Assembly: GCA_047921175.1 (NCBI GenBank)
Contig: JBLRWQ010000002.1
Span: 1-64,000, forward strand
Length of the DNA: 64,000 bases
Direction of reading: 5' to 3'
DNA from: T1Sed10-7 sp047921175
Lineage (GTDB): Bacteria > Actinomycetota > Nitriliruptoria > Nitriliruptorales > Nitriliruptoraceae
Shown here: one piece after another, positions 49,601 to 51,254 of the stretch
Numbering within the stretch: the stretch's first letter is position 1
Layout of the letters: the number at the start of each line of letters is the position of its first letter
Position numbers and translations under genes: made by a program
The notes under the pieces: model-generated
Database searches by the model: none
What the model was told of the DNA's origin: nothing
The model's input: only the letters and a program-made list of their open reading frames with translations

Positions 49601-49681
49601 TGGGACGGGCTGATGGGCATCGGCTCGCAGAACGCGGTCGGCAGGATCACGCGGATCGGTGCGCAGATCGCCGTACCGTAG
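19634..49681 (+). CDS. Giant secreted repeat protein (10,015 aa): beta-repeat / Calx-beta / RTX / LamG adhesin-like
   Basis: One uninterrupted frame of 30 kb. From the TTG at 19634 (GTG at 19667 is an alternative) a signal peptide ends near 'SGAAVA|EE' (residue 46). Then: acidic Asp/Glu/Ser/Thr stalk (to ~210); five ~406-residue super-repeats (about 765-2600); ~60-residue beta repeats to ~5650, interrupted by aromatic modules; haemagglutinin-like beta segments (about 5790-7790); Gly/Asp-rich RTX-like part (to ~8240); Calx-beta-like domains (about 8250-8640); RTX repeats (about 8865-9720); LamG-like domain (about 9820-10015). Almost all residues are Ala, Thr, Val, Asp, Gly. No LPXTG or membrane anchor is seen. 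By analogy it is an exported, calcium-stiffened adhesin or surface fibre; actual function unknown. The C-terminus looks lost by frameshift (see next segment). Confidence 0.9.
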   Translation: MPGSARPIGSLVGVLSAAPRTFGRVVLLAIGLLALLVLASGAAVAEEALCDEASCTLEGGGTTDASPTPEAPAEETEADASPESSEDRTDDPSADLPDEIDEPTETSSDVTPEPAASEPTASESDPAEDDGVPDGDGTTDGGSASSSTDADGAAVADDDGAIDPDGSADGSAEASADAEPGTEELDASAEASESDGRDADEATFEVVEPGPWEVLLPGGAVTVVFGVDEDGQLTVTVDGETRPLDEVTALILVGTAADDDITILHLDGNPGVEVAVDGGGGEDTLRAPADDGSWTITGTDSGSIGAITFTDVRHLVTADGTASTFVVTDSGSLTGSVDGGDPAAATIDVQRHHQLAVYTATGPSSGTITLDGVAFSYRGVTLLLGGTENRVIQGTAASDQIAIGYESGEVVVTSSTQATQRFDLPTSSLTIDGMAGRDTVTLSGLLPFGDTDLTINAEVIVVGATVELTTSGTVTLAASDELRLADPARDLGLLGELITGEKLIEELLEDLIEALLAGGSLDGALGASGVNSDSVLGPLVAAVEALFTPSASSSLTITGGAISAGELILTSTATVEHDLAQLLAGILESILATMLEEDRPDITELPLAISFVDVTADLQVSDATLTATTNATDTEPSSGKLTIASHAGVDLVGTAKGFAGMTGIDADAAIGVTDIESTATTTVTGSSVLTAAGDLAIGASNNVTVEMTGDASGASLGAGVAIVLIEQTTTTTVDNVVDLGDGLSGASISITADTLTDVIATATSSPGGADPEGASDAGPGDQAADLPTPEGPEGPEGPDSTASSFPDIAAAFAMHELTGTTRALLGGAGTVTASASSGGLTLRAASAARGIVEADGSPAEATDPASTGTDDDPLTVGAAVALNLVSLTTEALLAGPVDVSGGPAHITALTCGPTGDHGDDTLELLGSVCGTDPADLDAATFSTSATSGASDADALSAAGSFAMTRLVIVTDAGLAEGVTLTLTGDDRDVTITAASATDTTTAADATTDSEGASVGLGASVALSLLDSRTIAQVAEDASVSGTRDLLVIARSTDDITTTAVGGASGGVAVSASVAVTIADVITLALVAPGPALALTGDLRLSAVQQTTVATTAKGAADGETAAVGVVLALTLGDQFVAARLERNVIEVVDLTLEALGEGSSFTTEATASATGAPGESDDPDDPAAPASPDDQVKDQRGYAEALAGRDEGKGGETPAMETSDGSVTVAAAVSVSVVSTMSEARLPGDVTVTATGGITLTTTARTDNATTADGSTVQARGPPEDGSENGTSEPDGNGTTEEEASGVGIGVAVAVNLTTISNLALLEGTVTATSVTISAGMDPGDDGEHTIAASATSGASDGNVGVAGSLALTIVRTETRAELTAGSSVTLVGTEADRAVELTATSKTAAGAKADAKTDSESGSVGVGASVAIVLIDEETLAGLAGATLTEAHDLTIEASTDHTVTSEARAGAASGNVAVAPVVAVTLSNLVTDARLGAHDDALALAGDLEVTATQTATITASAEGDVEGSLAFGAAVVVTIAEHAATATTDRDLDIAGDASFTAAGNSQVTSTATASAAGAPEEDEDSKEGGEQTVDDDVSRQVSFANQTSTANSGKGSTAEAPSAETAPEGEDDGDGVQISVAAAVAVTLVETSASVAVDQDRTLVVGGTLNLTATGATTAGATADGQAVTAEAGTAAIGAGVAIVSAQVDVDAVIAGTLEVGALTVAAGMTDDATHSFSAASTSGAGGGKVGVAASFSLVLAEVTTTATLGPDASVTITSEGGDVSLTATSTSTTTLTAEPATEDGTPSSSLVGVGASVAIAVVNDTVTAGLADGAVLVAAAPVADPVLVPVIGSVTIAAIGGHDVTVTAQTGADGGKVTVAAGVGVAVVNLTVTAELGTGLELLHEGDLDVEASLSSTITNTAKGDASDAGTAAIGAAVAVTVARVDSNATTRRDISTDGAVSFTATTDASVTSATQASAAGSPGEDDEEDAPEQNVDGQVDSQLKHADRLSDGKADTGDTQAPSASAQEDDEDSSTQVSVAASVAVTLVWSGATAELPAEVTIRSGGVLTLAARSAVDVTATADGSATESDTANIGVGVSIVLAEVTTRAQVAGQVTAAGLALVAEHPEDGAHAFTATATSGASGGKVGVAGSFALVIGSVLTEAWVADSAEVTLTGGGPLEASATSTLSSTVTALPASKDEEVEEDDGAGGTDTVVTATTVGVGASVAVNLVDQDTLAGLHADAVVDLEDDEELTGLTITATSVHTLTTEARAGVEGGKVAIAPAVAVVISNARTEALVPARSAASALTLTGPATVTADHLATIRTTTSGETEAKTAAIGVAVAVVLVDHVVDAFLARDVTVDGNTTAADAAVTVAANASLEVTSAGTASARGAPDEDDEKKPSGGVDGQAENQRSFADGLTKGDDSTRNRGSSDTPTPSSDSETEDSNDNSVTVTVAAAVVVNVVDLVVDASIADDVIIDTPGAISVTATTLASVTARTDGSTVRPPLDCDDLEGDEKTSCEDEKKASEDAGIDTVGVGAAVSLTWFDARTRATVGADATLTAAAITVAASTAGLLEPETDDDEAEGGSEPEAGTEEEDEDELDRFVTSTARSGAGSAKVGIAGSFSLVIAGVETLAQVGAGAELATTDETSGDVEVTAASQVRIDTTATSETKDAALVGIGASIGVNLIEVTVTAELLGDEVTAAGAALVDADSRTVITVDSNSGVTGKAEQDKDENDEPTTSENNKGGFQGTFSGAGSGNTIDATVTARIVDTVVTATSVTISAADVSTITAKATADAINKVPAEKTAISIGASFAFNDIAAVVEARATDADLTATDGDIVVRATEQATINVETSAEGGTLQESSSKKTGSTTGGKSGSGGQNGKPGFAFTGAGSGSANIISITVSAIVEDTPLDASGDIRVTASDDSSIDADAGAAAETKAKGSSFTIGVSVSYNDIDTTVEAAIIADPALEDRITVEAGNDLVVEAISSPSIIAQSVVGALTTDRKIPSIPGVPDIPGTVDGDDGGSSSTSSASSDEGGASPMSTTSTPAVGSGGGGGGGSQGDSGSRFKATGAGSVAINLIDSEVEARLHGVAVTTGGDVTVTATDTAEISADNTAWAATITTSGKEKTNGVTIGAAVSVNEVTSRVTAAIDDAPVTAGAGVLVQATSSTAITAEGLGIAGSVDTTKSDGGFNLSAAGTVMVNAIDAAVVARITGDVLVEAEGGDVVVTAGNTSKIDADAGAVSVVFSRGSSTGLSFGASVAISEIESHVAALVEDATVTATGDVEVTAEAAGSITALAFAASGSGSVGGDKTSFNLAGAGAIALNDIVGSVRATIDGAEVTAATVTVHATDDTDITADAGGGSLSFSIASEKNISISLAASVGINDIAREVEAAIRDAEITTTSTASDTTTVTVRASSEAEVHAFGISVSASLSAGKDSTSVAAAVGVTVAMNRIGELTQEGRVFPHATRAVIDGSTVLTNGGHVVVEVVNAASIETTAAAVAVSVAAGQKGIALSGGGAAATNVILGSAEALIVDSTLGTATASEGVGNVTVTVHSTRTIEATIISIAASVGVGTSTGVGAAIGIAVARNFIGWDPFATQEATWLDTADPTTLVAGQTVRISDGPRTDELYRWVGEQLSATIDLGAFDMENPERWAPSDLAPDDPVVINVPVASRETDDDGDDTSVTYDEPSTFLVGRAYNFDGTVLLFLGYEWTATQEGIAEDDAEFDHRIDVDDLTVLAIGDRVFVPGQEGVQDNVVYVYNGIGEVPEDFTAFIDLESEDYSDRSRWVHVLNDAVGDATRAEVRSSEIHSDGELLVTATAEQRIEATVVSAAVALAGGKKTWVAIGGAGVYAENRIGATTEARIVGSKGDGIIADRVTITALDRSSIRAVAAAAAVAGSLGGKLGVSVAIGLSIAINSIDRDLVAAIDDATVETTGGDVVITATALATALETVDFVGRTVKITVGEDDIDVPLDEDSLDLAVSDVANSPGPDDGDAGSYDPSGTTYRTDESDGWTSVLEPGDTVRVMSGPHVGRIYRYVGGKVDTGNEDVAVDIAAYFNLATSAPSNPTLWELVALSPAEVLTLQQAIAQVLRDAGLELSTTRVVVEDGETEERFSLSVVALTPGALWQVIDVEGRSYVLELNADGQLVISAPTIDVVSAAAALAVGIGGKAGIAVAGAGAIATNEDSSRVDARISGSTVTSAGDVLLRATNDSTITATIVAAALSVGVGGAAGVGASIGIAIAVNDLGTTSRIAATIIDSVVTAAGAVDLLATSTQRINAIVVAASVAVGAGGKAGVGFAGSGVIALNEIGSRVLAEIRWTPDDLVPPAHTLTADVVRVVARDAATITTVAVAAAVSAAFGGVAGVAISIGVTIAENTISTVVEALVHGGDLLARAGGVLVQAISDALIRSVSAAASLALGFGGTAGIAVAGAGTRSVNTILSQTSARIRDAEVAALIDDTVGTSGIWWESGSVEVAAHDRARIEAVVVAASASVAVGGTVGVGASIGVALARNEIGVINDDSLYAKWNSDEEDTERAADGNGQAGGFQLAVGERVRIVSGPRTGDIYEYLGQSINLIAIDYSNSSDWAFVAGYDEDDADTHELDVPYTYEVTDTPSTLVVGDRVLVDGNIYRYTGSPILEPYLHLPSQDYRDSSRWVRVGTSEVGSTTVAEIIGSEVTTDGTVTVTALSEREIDSFVLSGSAAIAGSGAVAIALAGSGAEASNTIAGATRARIADGSVVHADHGVTVSASDTSEIEAVVAAVAVSVALSGTLSVSASIGVSIALNEILNTVEASIEDSTVISDLGGITVEAIEDASIDATSVAVAVSVAVSTIGVALSGAGAEATNLIANEVDARIVGSTVVAGALGIDHRDTDLLRTLEQGAWVLRSDGTVVRYLGPTLTRTTSEDPIDLAYEFSNPDADQLAERPRLTVDADWFDTGREISHDVEVLATTSSTITSLVGAAAAAVSGGFVAVSGAVGVSLARNLIGFTSLQDTVGGANRALAAIVGSEVTASRDVVVRAVSDSTIETTAFAGSVAIAIGIGGAVAGAGAEAVSRLSTRTHAWIHDSDVTVGRDVLVEAQATSSVPEAKSIGLAIAGSLGAASLSVSLSSTEVADDVRAWISGPATRTIAADRHVLVDARADAVIDGVEAVSVSIAVGAIAIAGGGIGIHSTIDNDVYAGITGPLTVLASVAPGIHDGRIDVIATEDAELRADAEGFAAAIGLGAAVQGTVVVNRITSRVTAEVIDASLLANDITIRADSTARIPQTRTVAAAGGLFAGVVNLARSEVAVTTSATVTDAMLLATGTVDVEARSTNEVTAEAYGGAFGGVAVGIMIATSELGHEDADEVTAALLGDTQVLAGTLRVRANGSDTVYANTVGAAGGLVGISGSVSTTRSDNTVVTRLGDGVWIYVDTLEVAGFLHQEVDSRADAYAFGLAAGTGGFVRNTVRSTVTVDIGAVTVEAHRIDITSTNRLRKDRYANDVNLRSGSFSGVSANILSSITDIGTEEQPFTAQVLIHGANMTAVGDNDQRSVFNVQSVTDTRAVDNVAIEAFAFLAAFSTGTSKITNRTLSDITIIDADLESAAGDLVLAARADSNARPSVNLMMATAVTGAASGVAEGRMLATQSVTVHDSRLKARDVKIYAGLSAIKVPNLLNGSTDVQILTFSLLPNISVPTAVSRVVETNRITISGTSDLRALQDVDLLAVEGGGDDQRASVDGGVLSLSLIPYGVNVSQSGASVSTTNQVVIGPDARIEAGLNATSVVLLRSVDAGALFDPDLSFDASVIGQILTDAQKADLAVEGVAIPLDMEYHVVWIDPAELSLTVTTGTVIKIVDSGTVGDGEVGAYYAYLPVAVDGDQIRLEDEDFTDTDRWRKLLQSETQTIGTGEGARVLPSIDDVLETEDFYASDVLRELAVELDERYYVVKPVSLDTPTLSFQNVAGLLLEQRAQIVSWLVDHSTNPEARARYQVQLESIDRTLEDLGLVDYQRLVEPGDIVQHNGVNYRYLGEEPQLVVLTSEPYDILTGLWQETSEEFTYRSIEGDRIVNRDLDMLFVEVPSIYAAPGSIFIEANSTVGVQEAIDQDRLLARAGAQLVINNATHIPMVVNDAVVLDSRRVLLVDGELTSFEPGAVYLNLLPVCRSDEATCEVSADTSERVVAIVQDPDPTTSPQRPLPGGDQGLYLVGDVINENGLVRVRNTAGSVSVSGELRGAEIDLFAARDFNLNTDGWAHIGRDPRQYLDFTDLRSAIRSLGSGAVLDGTLSGTSTTEATAVAEFLLQLQQLQDSIANPPSGEARVLALGRITITARYLNINGLIQSGATTYELHVAADYAPTSTSTLLDAQGRPVSGITFGTAGIPIRGYFDAGLQAIVIEDLIATGGEVIIAGQILSTGNGRIEVATGYASLLVDNQSNYEIIFNRIDLATPRSGRITITDTSRLLRHEWFKDVDGTVTETLSQGAVGPVVDSQSGQTMIVVAYTPIDGYPRTTDISYEFLPQEGLLYSWVEGQGGTKTTQTKWEKNSFNLIPGWDGLNDLLAADNSWNWQTELFTDNRPLLESEVLLCAEDAGTCLILDGGDGEVAPEYANGTVYTIAYLYTVIGEPVEDVETWTTGGGWLRKKTNHVLLTEIEGFKDYYTHILKADHPIDVGFLTPTGDPFVDITSVRSITFQGNLETAPFADVTITSTTGSVTTDRSVGIFGGSPTIDAGTEVWVIVEGAVEGGVKDPVNVTAGGDIVVNVVSGGGNPARLLAGVIRSTGGNVYLNAPAGIVRDGSTSVIAGERVALRSTGGSLGAAAAPLRIDSSVLGSGDLTAFASGDIHLLEVVGDLNLGAPWAWTSDAALTGSVVSTTGNVSLATTAGSIYDATGASLRRTEDEADDLLAQLEFLFPGQEGSDGPNFDFDASSLQYPLSIVVIAALLPDLDLDAWTQLVQISEIPNVIGNTVTLSAGGDGEIGRISGLRTIDLSGGFENLDPESQELLSRSTLNDLMGRAHALYRYVGEADTELVTCEGDGATRTCSTVDFGSGDWEQVTPAILGPDSPTRLATGDLVLVELPGVYGLYRYLGVGGVVSIIGQDFGDESRWQRVDLNDDLRFGSLVPTVGQLLWDTTDLRRVTLQLFDPVEVVSATDIVMVDAEAPGGITVSTDGHLRVVRAVSDGLVRLAAGGDLIDVNATGTQAAVVALGGAELTAGGSIYGEDTPDNAFRVAIAAPSTLSADATGSITLRQVAGDYTVLGVPVTIDDLVIDRVQAGADVRITVAVTAPVTQADLLLGVVSAGELVALVVDAGSILNGLEESSRTIGNVVAPNVTMTADGSIGTEAAPLDTRIGTEPADLVDDRDTGWWDALAGGDIHLANRITLWARDVVSSLGDVLLDVDGDLLLGLIVALNGGVLADVRGAIRRDEHDEHEEAEPPLDIRATDALLIADNDIGSFDAPIQTELANLVAVTPEGIWLDNLGDLRIGRLAATSGRLAATDLEGVNAGVVARISARERTNPHGGDITIAETVRAHDVLLNSLDGSILRFDRTDGTHDIIATNALLLAADGIGTVATPIETMVEHLEARAGPGGIRIDDTGDDFGGLIIGGIVSDELPEASGEAGTVGLLADGEIHITTTGFLTVIEDVVSDVGAVTLHSIDSPSHTAPDTPIVDPTRDESLWELSTTARAGEDEDLVVTNGVTISAGTDVRLLAGDDLLIDLGTTVVARDSILLHGDHGDAEFESEDGVSIGTRIDVLGSLIAPLITIAGERNDDVIYLQPEALLGQVHVLGDVNSIDSAQLDGGDDIIILDRLPDIDLACKYVDADGCTGAMGGPDTLVTGREDAPARSTIHLDGQGGSDTYRILLSGSSDYLVTVSDYGAPDNGVDRLQITGTEDASNTFLLRAQFVTRLQVDDDGELTDRYERINYDRSINVLEVNGGLQSDRFFVDDNSAITYLDGRSGDNEFQFGQLFGAPRTSDPEAADPLAALAGPDDPMAPFVAPGDEVDTILTTRGYLTPGISFATTVYGGDGNDQFLVYSNQALLKLFGEAGNDTFIVRAFLLGEVVQQLDEDGIDIGQVLVPIPAGGSSVAETFMSGGDGDDYFEYNINAPVSIDGGTGFNTVVVVGTEGPDNFVITRDGVQGAGLNVDYTNVQRLEVDGAEGDDNFYVLSTNASMVTVLIGGAGNDSFYLGGDVLGTVVALDIDGVTGAVDHLVSSEDEAYDAIWVEGIQLNISTADVGQFIVTERPGGTVVYEPGEGVGDDLATGRTTTSSYDLQLTAPAPAEHTLLYVTVSAARSSLADGLLAEAIELSADGGTTWSRALVLVYDSTAPDGDPTAWARAQTILVRALVDGVAEGERTVMVSHSTLAVFAEAGAINPAFDQLDIANVEVVVIDNDRAGITVRPEGADTVVVEESVTDTYTIELTTAPAADETVTVWLTMGDDRVQVEAADPSQAGRLGFDAASQRWYVTFDETNWTDTFTLTVSATDPDREVQGRRFVTIRHDVTSNLVGGIYEGVGRQASLEVDVRDADTGDVLVTQTGGSTIVADGVEDTYTLQLTKAPREGTEVIITVMTDGQTVASADDPGDLRADVGGDGNLTVTFGPDDWDQPFTVRLTVDPNNIRDGGSQATVTYPAQPQDARYLFGTVIIDGESIRERPVIQGLRLPSETDRPLPDLGWLPDGYDDLDAQTDRVFLYDAGSVAGKTGEHGIVEACGDDLAACHAQALAAIYGVEADEVWDLEAWEVFAGQYGLDSFGLITGLEMGGPATFDFGSGFPDERTFAGGITYRGVELVTILLGEGDDTFTVSGTVEGTITSVHGGGGDDHLIVTGGGGADSPLLLFGDTVQDGAFYTTRTGDLQGTGRVWTTGPGNNIIDAREADGMVIAYGGAGDDLIYGSAFDDHLAGGSGDDVIHGTGGANHIYGDAGFTMFDVFSRRNSVRLSLLGEEFLFGFEELLIPEALFVINQLDDLLDLPRYDHLDDVDELAEVLEVTADLLLAPGDDVVLGGTGDDLIIGDYAVVTLHDEAVRLVTTGSVLRVETVRHAEGGDDVLFGGTGNDVIIGGPGADVIDGGLGDDLLLGDTMVLDRTDRVGDFSSPRYRLLDGVTLYDGVGADWQLPPGATPWWGDFEITLVHDGLLEEQNHADVIAGGGGNDMIFGQIGDSVIHGDGQVVLVEDIDHVSGPVLTADPEGLADWVAGWVAGWDGPFPASVDGGEVSFRNGTYRAWVLKLDDAVALDGNDYIEGGPGDNLIFGGLGQDDIIGGSSDLFGLDTPALRPVGSNVIYGGNADHWSRNQEHLDWASPHARDADVILGDNGNIYRIVVIDPETGATQHPTFNHDCYLADGAPTLGDCDNLERVIPRAVQFLDYSPTGGAGYWDGSIDPANPIWVEGPNTNLGAGDFIYAETGDNIVYGMTGDDVIFGGPGNDHLIGGEGHDFISGGTGDDAILGDDGRILTSRNGLAEPLYGIAAIPASELDKQITSPGNIQEATINRTGELNHAVRFGDAFLVGGNDIIFGGLGNDAIHGGEGDDAISGAEALELYYVANPWVVLARIYPFALSYNSDSNAVTWSELDGEVRGVLWWMGERERFLYYDEFDPLRKIMVGPDDDPSQPGDVLVRSPDEGEGWYEVDDPLTADYFDFLLNFRWNEDGGIDVLFGDGGNDWLVGGTNMNWLFGGWGDDLLNVDDNHDSTIDTDDPWANTTPGLSYVPLPPGFHDIAYGGAGRDVLIANSGADRLIDWAGEFNSYIVPFRPFGNFTISRAISPGLVEFLYDLAAASGADIEVGVAAGGDEARNGEPFGELGLVLQRDRDWWRDQTGAPADPQAGNRPGGRDVLRYEDFSANASEAMSSFAVDSGTWSLQNNRLESDASGDDAVALFHVGEQLPTYFEVFATVSSDRARGGVRSDAYLVFGYRHSTDFKFAGIDISTNQVQIGRRTAAGWQVLITANRTLQHNRDYGLLLAVDGQVVTLYLDGVAVLTYVFASTLLDPDDPSRGLVDPLWDGLMGIGSQNAVGRITRIGAQIAVP
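21923..28000 (+). repeat. Five ~406-residue super-repeats with acidic inserts
   Basis: The marker segment (A-S-A-x-G-A/S-P followed by an Asp/Glu/Lys-rich loop) recurs at 23132, 24350, 25565 and 26804, exactly in frame, giving periods of 1218, 1215 and 1239 bp. A diverged first copy begins near 21923. A second marker, 'SGASGGKVGVAGSFALVI'-like, recurs near 22480, 23690, 24862, 26060 and 27480. Each unit holds several ~60-residue beta sub-repeats plus one charged, probably exposed loop of 40-70 residues. The loops differ in length and sequence between copies while the cores are conserved. Confidence 0.8.
27900..36600 (+). repeat. Field of ~60-residue beta repeats
   Basis: Degenerate units of about 60 residues follow the pattern 'N-x-I-x-x-x-V-x-A-x-I-x-D-(A/S)-x-V' then 'G-x-V-x-V-x-A-x-x-x-x-x-I-x-A' then a Gly/Ala-rich 'G-x-G-(A/V)-G-A-S-(I/V)-G' segment. 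Example: the N-D-I/V starts at about 29632 and 29812 are exactly 60 codons apart. The alternating hydrophobic pattern suggests stacked beta strands, either a solenoid or short beta domains. Confidence 0.7.
30475..40935 (+). repeat. Dispersed 'G-D-x-V...Y-R-Y-x-G...D-Y-x-D-x-x-x-W' modules
   Basis: Small aromatic modules of ~45-60 residues interrupt the beta repeats near 30475, 30733 (partial), 30876, 31708, 33319, 33520, 34305, 37150, 37645, 40630 and 40790. Shared features are 'L-x-x-G-D-x-V-x-x-x-x-G', 'x-Y-R-Y-x-G', an acidic stretch and a closing 'D-Y-x-D-x-S-R-W-x-x-V'. The design resembles chitin/cellulose-binding CBM5/12-type domains (Trp/Tyr-rich, ending in W-x-x-V). Carbohydrate binding is inferred from that likeness only. 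Confidence 0.6.
44380..45555 (+). repeat. Three tandem Calx-beta-like domains
   Basis: Three segments of ~115-140 residues share 'V-x-(E/D)-x-x-x-D-T-Y-T-(I/L)-x-L-T-x-A-P' and later 'D-N-D' or equivalent acidic turns, as in Calx-beta and related Ca2+-binding extracellular domains (about 44380-44800, 44823-45210, 45215-45555). The first is the most diverged. More Calx-beta-like domains occur in the broken tail after 49681. Confidence 0.6.
46230..48800 (+). repeat. RTX calcium-binding nonapeptide clusters
   Basis: Runs of 'G-G-x-G-(N/D)-D-x-(L/I)' occur at about 46258-46380, 46600-46640, 46735-46850, 47035-47106, 47320-47400, 47820-47955, 48127-48210, 48560-48660 and 48750-48810, e.g. 'GGTGNDVIIGGPGADVIDGG'. 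RTX repeats fold into a Ca2+-loaded beta roll outside the cell. They are usually type I secretion substrates in Gram-negatives; here the protein instead carries an N-terminal Sec-type signal. Confidence 0.9.
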
Positions 49682-51231
49682 ATGACCTACGGTCCTCGAC
49701 CGACCTCGCTGGTTCGGGTGACTCCGACCCGGACGCGCCGGTCTGGACCCGGGAACCCGACGGACTGCGCGCGACCGGTGAAGCGCTGCGCCTGTTCGAG
49801 CCGCTCGGGGTCGCACCGCTCCAGGTCCTGGTCGTGGAGACGTCCGTCACCGCCGAGGGCGGCGCGGGCCTGGTCTTCGACCACCTCGATGACGACCGCT
49901 ACAGGTTCGTGCTGCTGGATCCGGACGCGAACCGGCTGCTGCTCGGACACCGGGTCGCGAGCGGGTCGTTCATCGATCTGTAGCTCGCGGTCAACCTCAC
50001 CCGCGGGGCGACCTACGAGCTCGCGGTCCGGCTCGTCGGCAACCGGGTCGCGGTCCTGCTCAACGGTGCCGAGGTGGCGAGCCACACCTACCACAGCCTC
50101 GTGAACCAGGGGCCGACCGGTCTACTGGTCCACGACGGCACCGCCACCTTCTCCCGGTACACGGCACGGAGCGACGATCCCGCGCGGGCCTCGGAGGTGC
50201 CGTCGTGGTCGGTGCGCAGCACCTCGGTCCCGGAGGGCGACAGCGGAACGACCCCAGCCACCATCGTGGTCGAGCTGTCGCGCGCATGGACGGAGCCCGT
50301 GACCGTCCGGTGGTACACCGAGGATGGGAGCGGGATCGCCGGGACCGACGACGTGGCGGCCTCTGGCACGTTGACCTTCGTCCCCGGCCAGACCCGTGCG
50401 GAGCTGGTCGTGGACGTCCTCGGCAACATCCAGCCGCAGCCGGACCGGACGTTCCGGATCGTCCTGCACGACCCGGTCGGGGCCACGCTCGGGACCTCGG
50501 TCGCGACCGTGACGGTCCTCGACGACGACGCGCCAACGACGGTCAGCGTGGCCGGGGAGGACGCGTACCTGGCCGGCATGGTGTCGGGGAGCTTCACGAT
50601 CGCGCGTGAGGGCGACCTCGAAGAGGTGCTGGTCGTGAAGCTGGACTGGGGTGGGACCGCCGCCTACGGGCTCCACTACACGGTCCGCGTCGGTGGCGGC
50701 GACGAGCTCGCCTTCCGTGCGAGCACGGTCACGTTCGCGGCCGGCACGGACACGGCCATCATCGCCGTCGTCCCGAAGCCGGACACGAGCGGGACCACCC
50801 AGCGGGTCACCCTGACCATCACGCTGTCCGCCCCAACGGACACCGCGGTCAGCTTCACGGTCCGCAGCGACGACGGCACCGCCCGGGCGCACACCGACTA
50901 CACGCCGTTCCTGGAGACCGCCACCATCGCTGCCGGTGAGACCACCACCACGGTGCGGTTGCGGATCTTGCCGGGCAGCATCACCGAGCCGATCTGGTTC
51001 ACGATGGAGCTCTCCAGCCCGACCGGCGCGATCCTGGGTGACAGCGTCGGGGTGGTCTGGATCGTGCCAGCCGGGTTCGCCGCGGCCGGTGAGGAGGAGC
51101 TCCTTGCGACGGAGACGCCGGCTGCCCAAGAGCCGGAGCCCGAACCCGAGCCTGAGCCGGAGCCGGAGCCTGACCCCGAACCCGGCAACAACGGCAGCGG
51201 TCGTGGGAACGGGACCGGCCGCAACCGCTGA
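49682..51231 (+). pseudogene. Detached C-terminal part of the giant protein (frameshift plus stop)
   Basis: The frame one base over from the giant ORF reads on without a break in sense: 'VDDLRSSTDLAGSGDSD' directly follows 'RIGAQIAVP', then a LamG-like domain ('GLVFDHLDDDRYRFVLLD', 'TYELAVRLVGNRVAVLLNG'). A TAG at 49981-49983 interrupts this domain where Gln (CAG) would fit. Beyond it come Calx-beta ('VPEGDSGTTPATIVVEL', 'TFRIVLHDPV') and two related domains, an (E-P)n run and a basic tail to the stop at 51229-51231. A GTG at 50074 opens a 385-codon frame, but it lies inside the LamG domain and has no signal peptide, so I do not treat it as an independent gene. Restoring one base near 49676 and the Gln would add ~516 residues. 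Confidence 0.75.
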
Positions 51232-51254
51232 GCGGCACGGCTAGCGTGCCGTCC

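Noticed and set aside
50074..51231. Independent 385-residue Calx-beta protein
   Set aside because: Its GTG start falls inside a LamG-like domain whose first half lies upstream in the same frame across a TAG, and there is no signal peptide. It is better read as the broken tail of the giant gene.
49000..51231. Cell-wall sorting signal (LPXTG plus hydrophobic tail) at the end of the giant protein or its tail
   Set aside because: Neither the end at 49681 nor the restored end at 51231 has LPXTG or a terminal hydrophobic helix; the tail is (E-P)n followed by a Gly/Asn/Arg-rich end.
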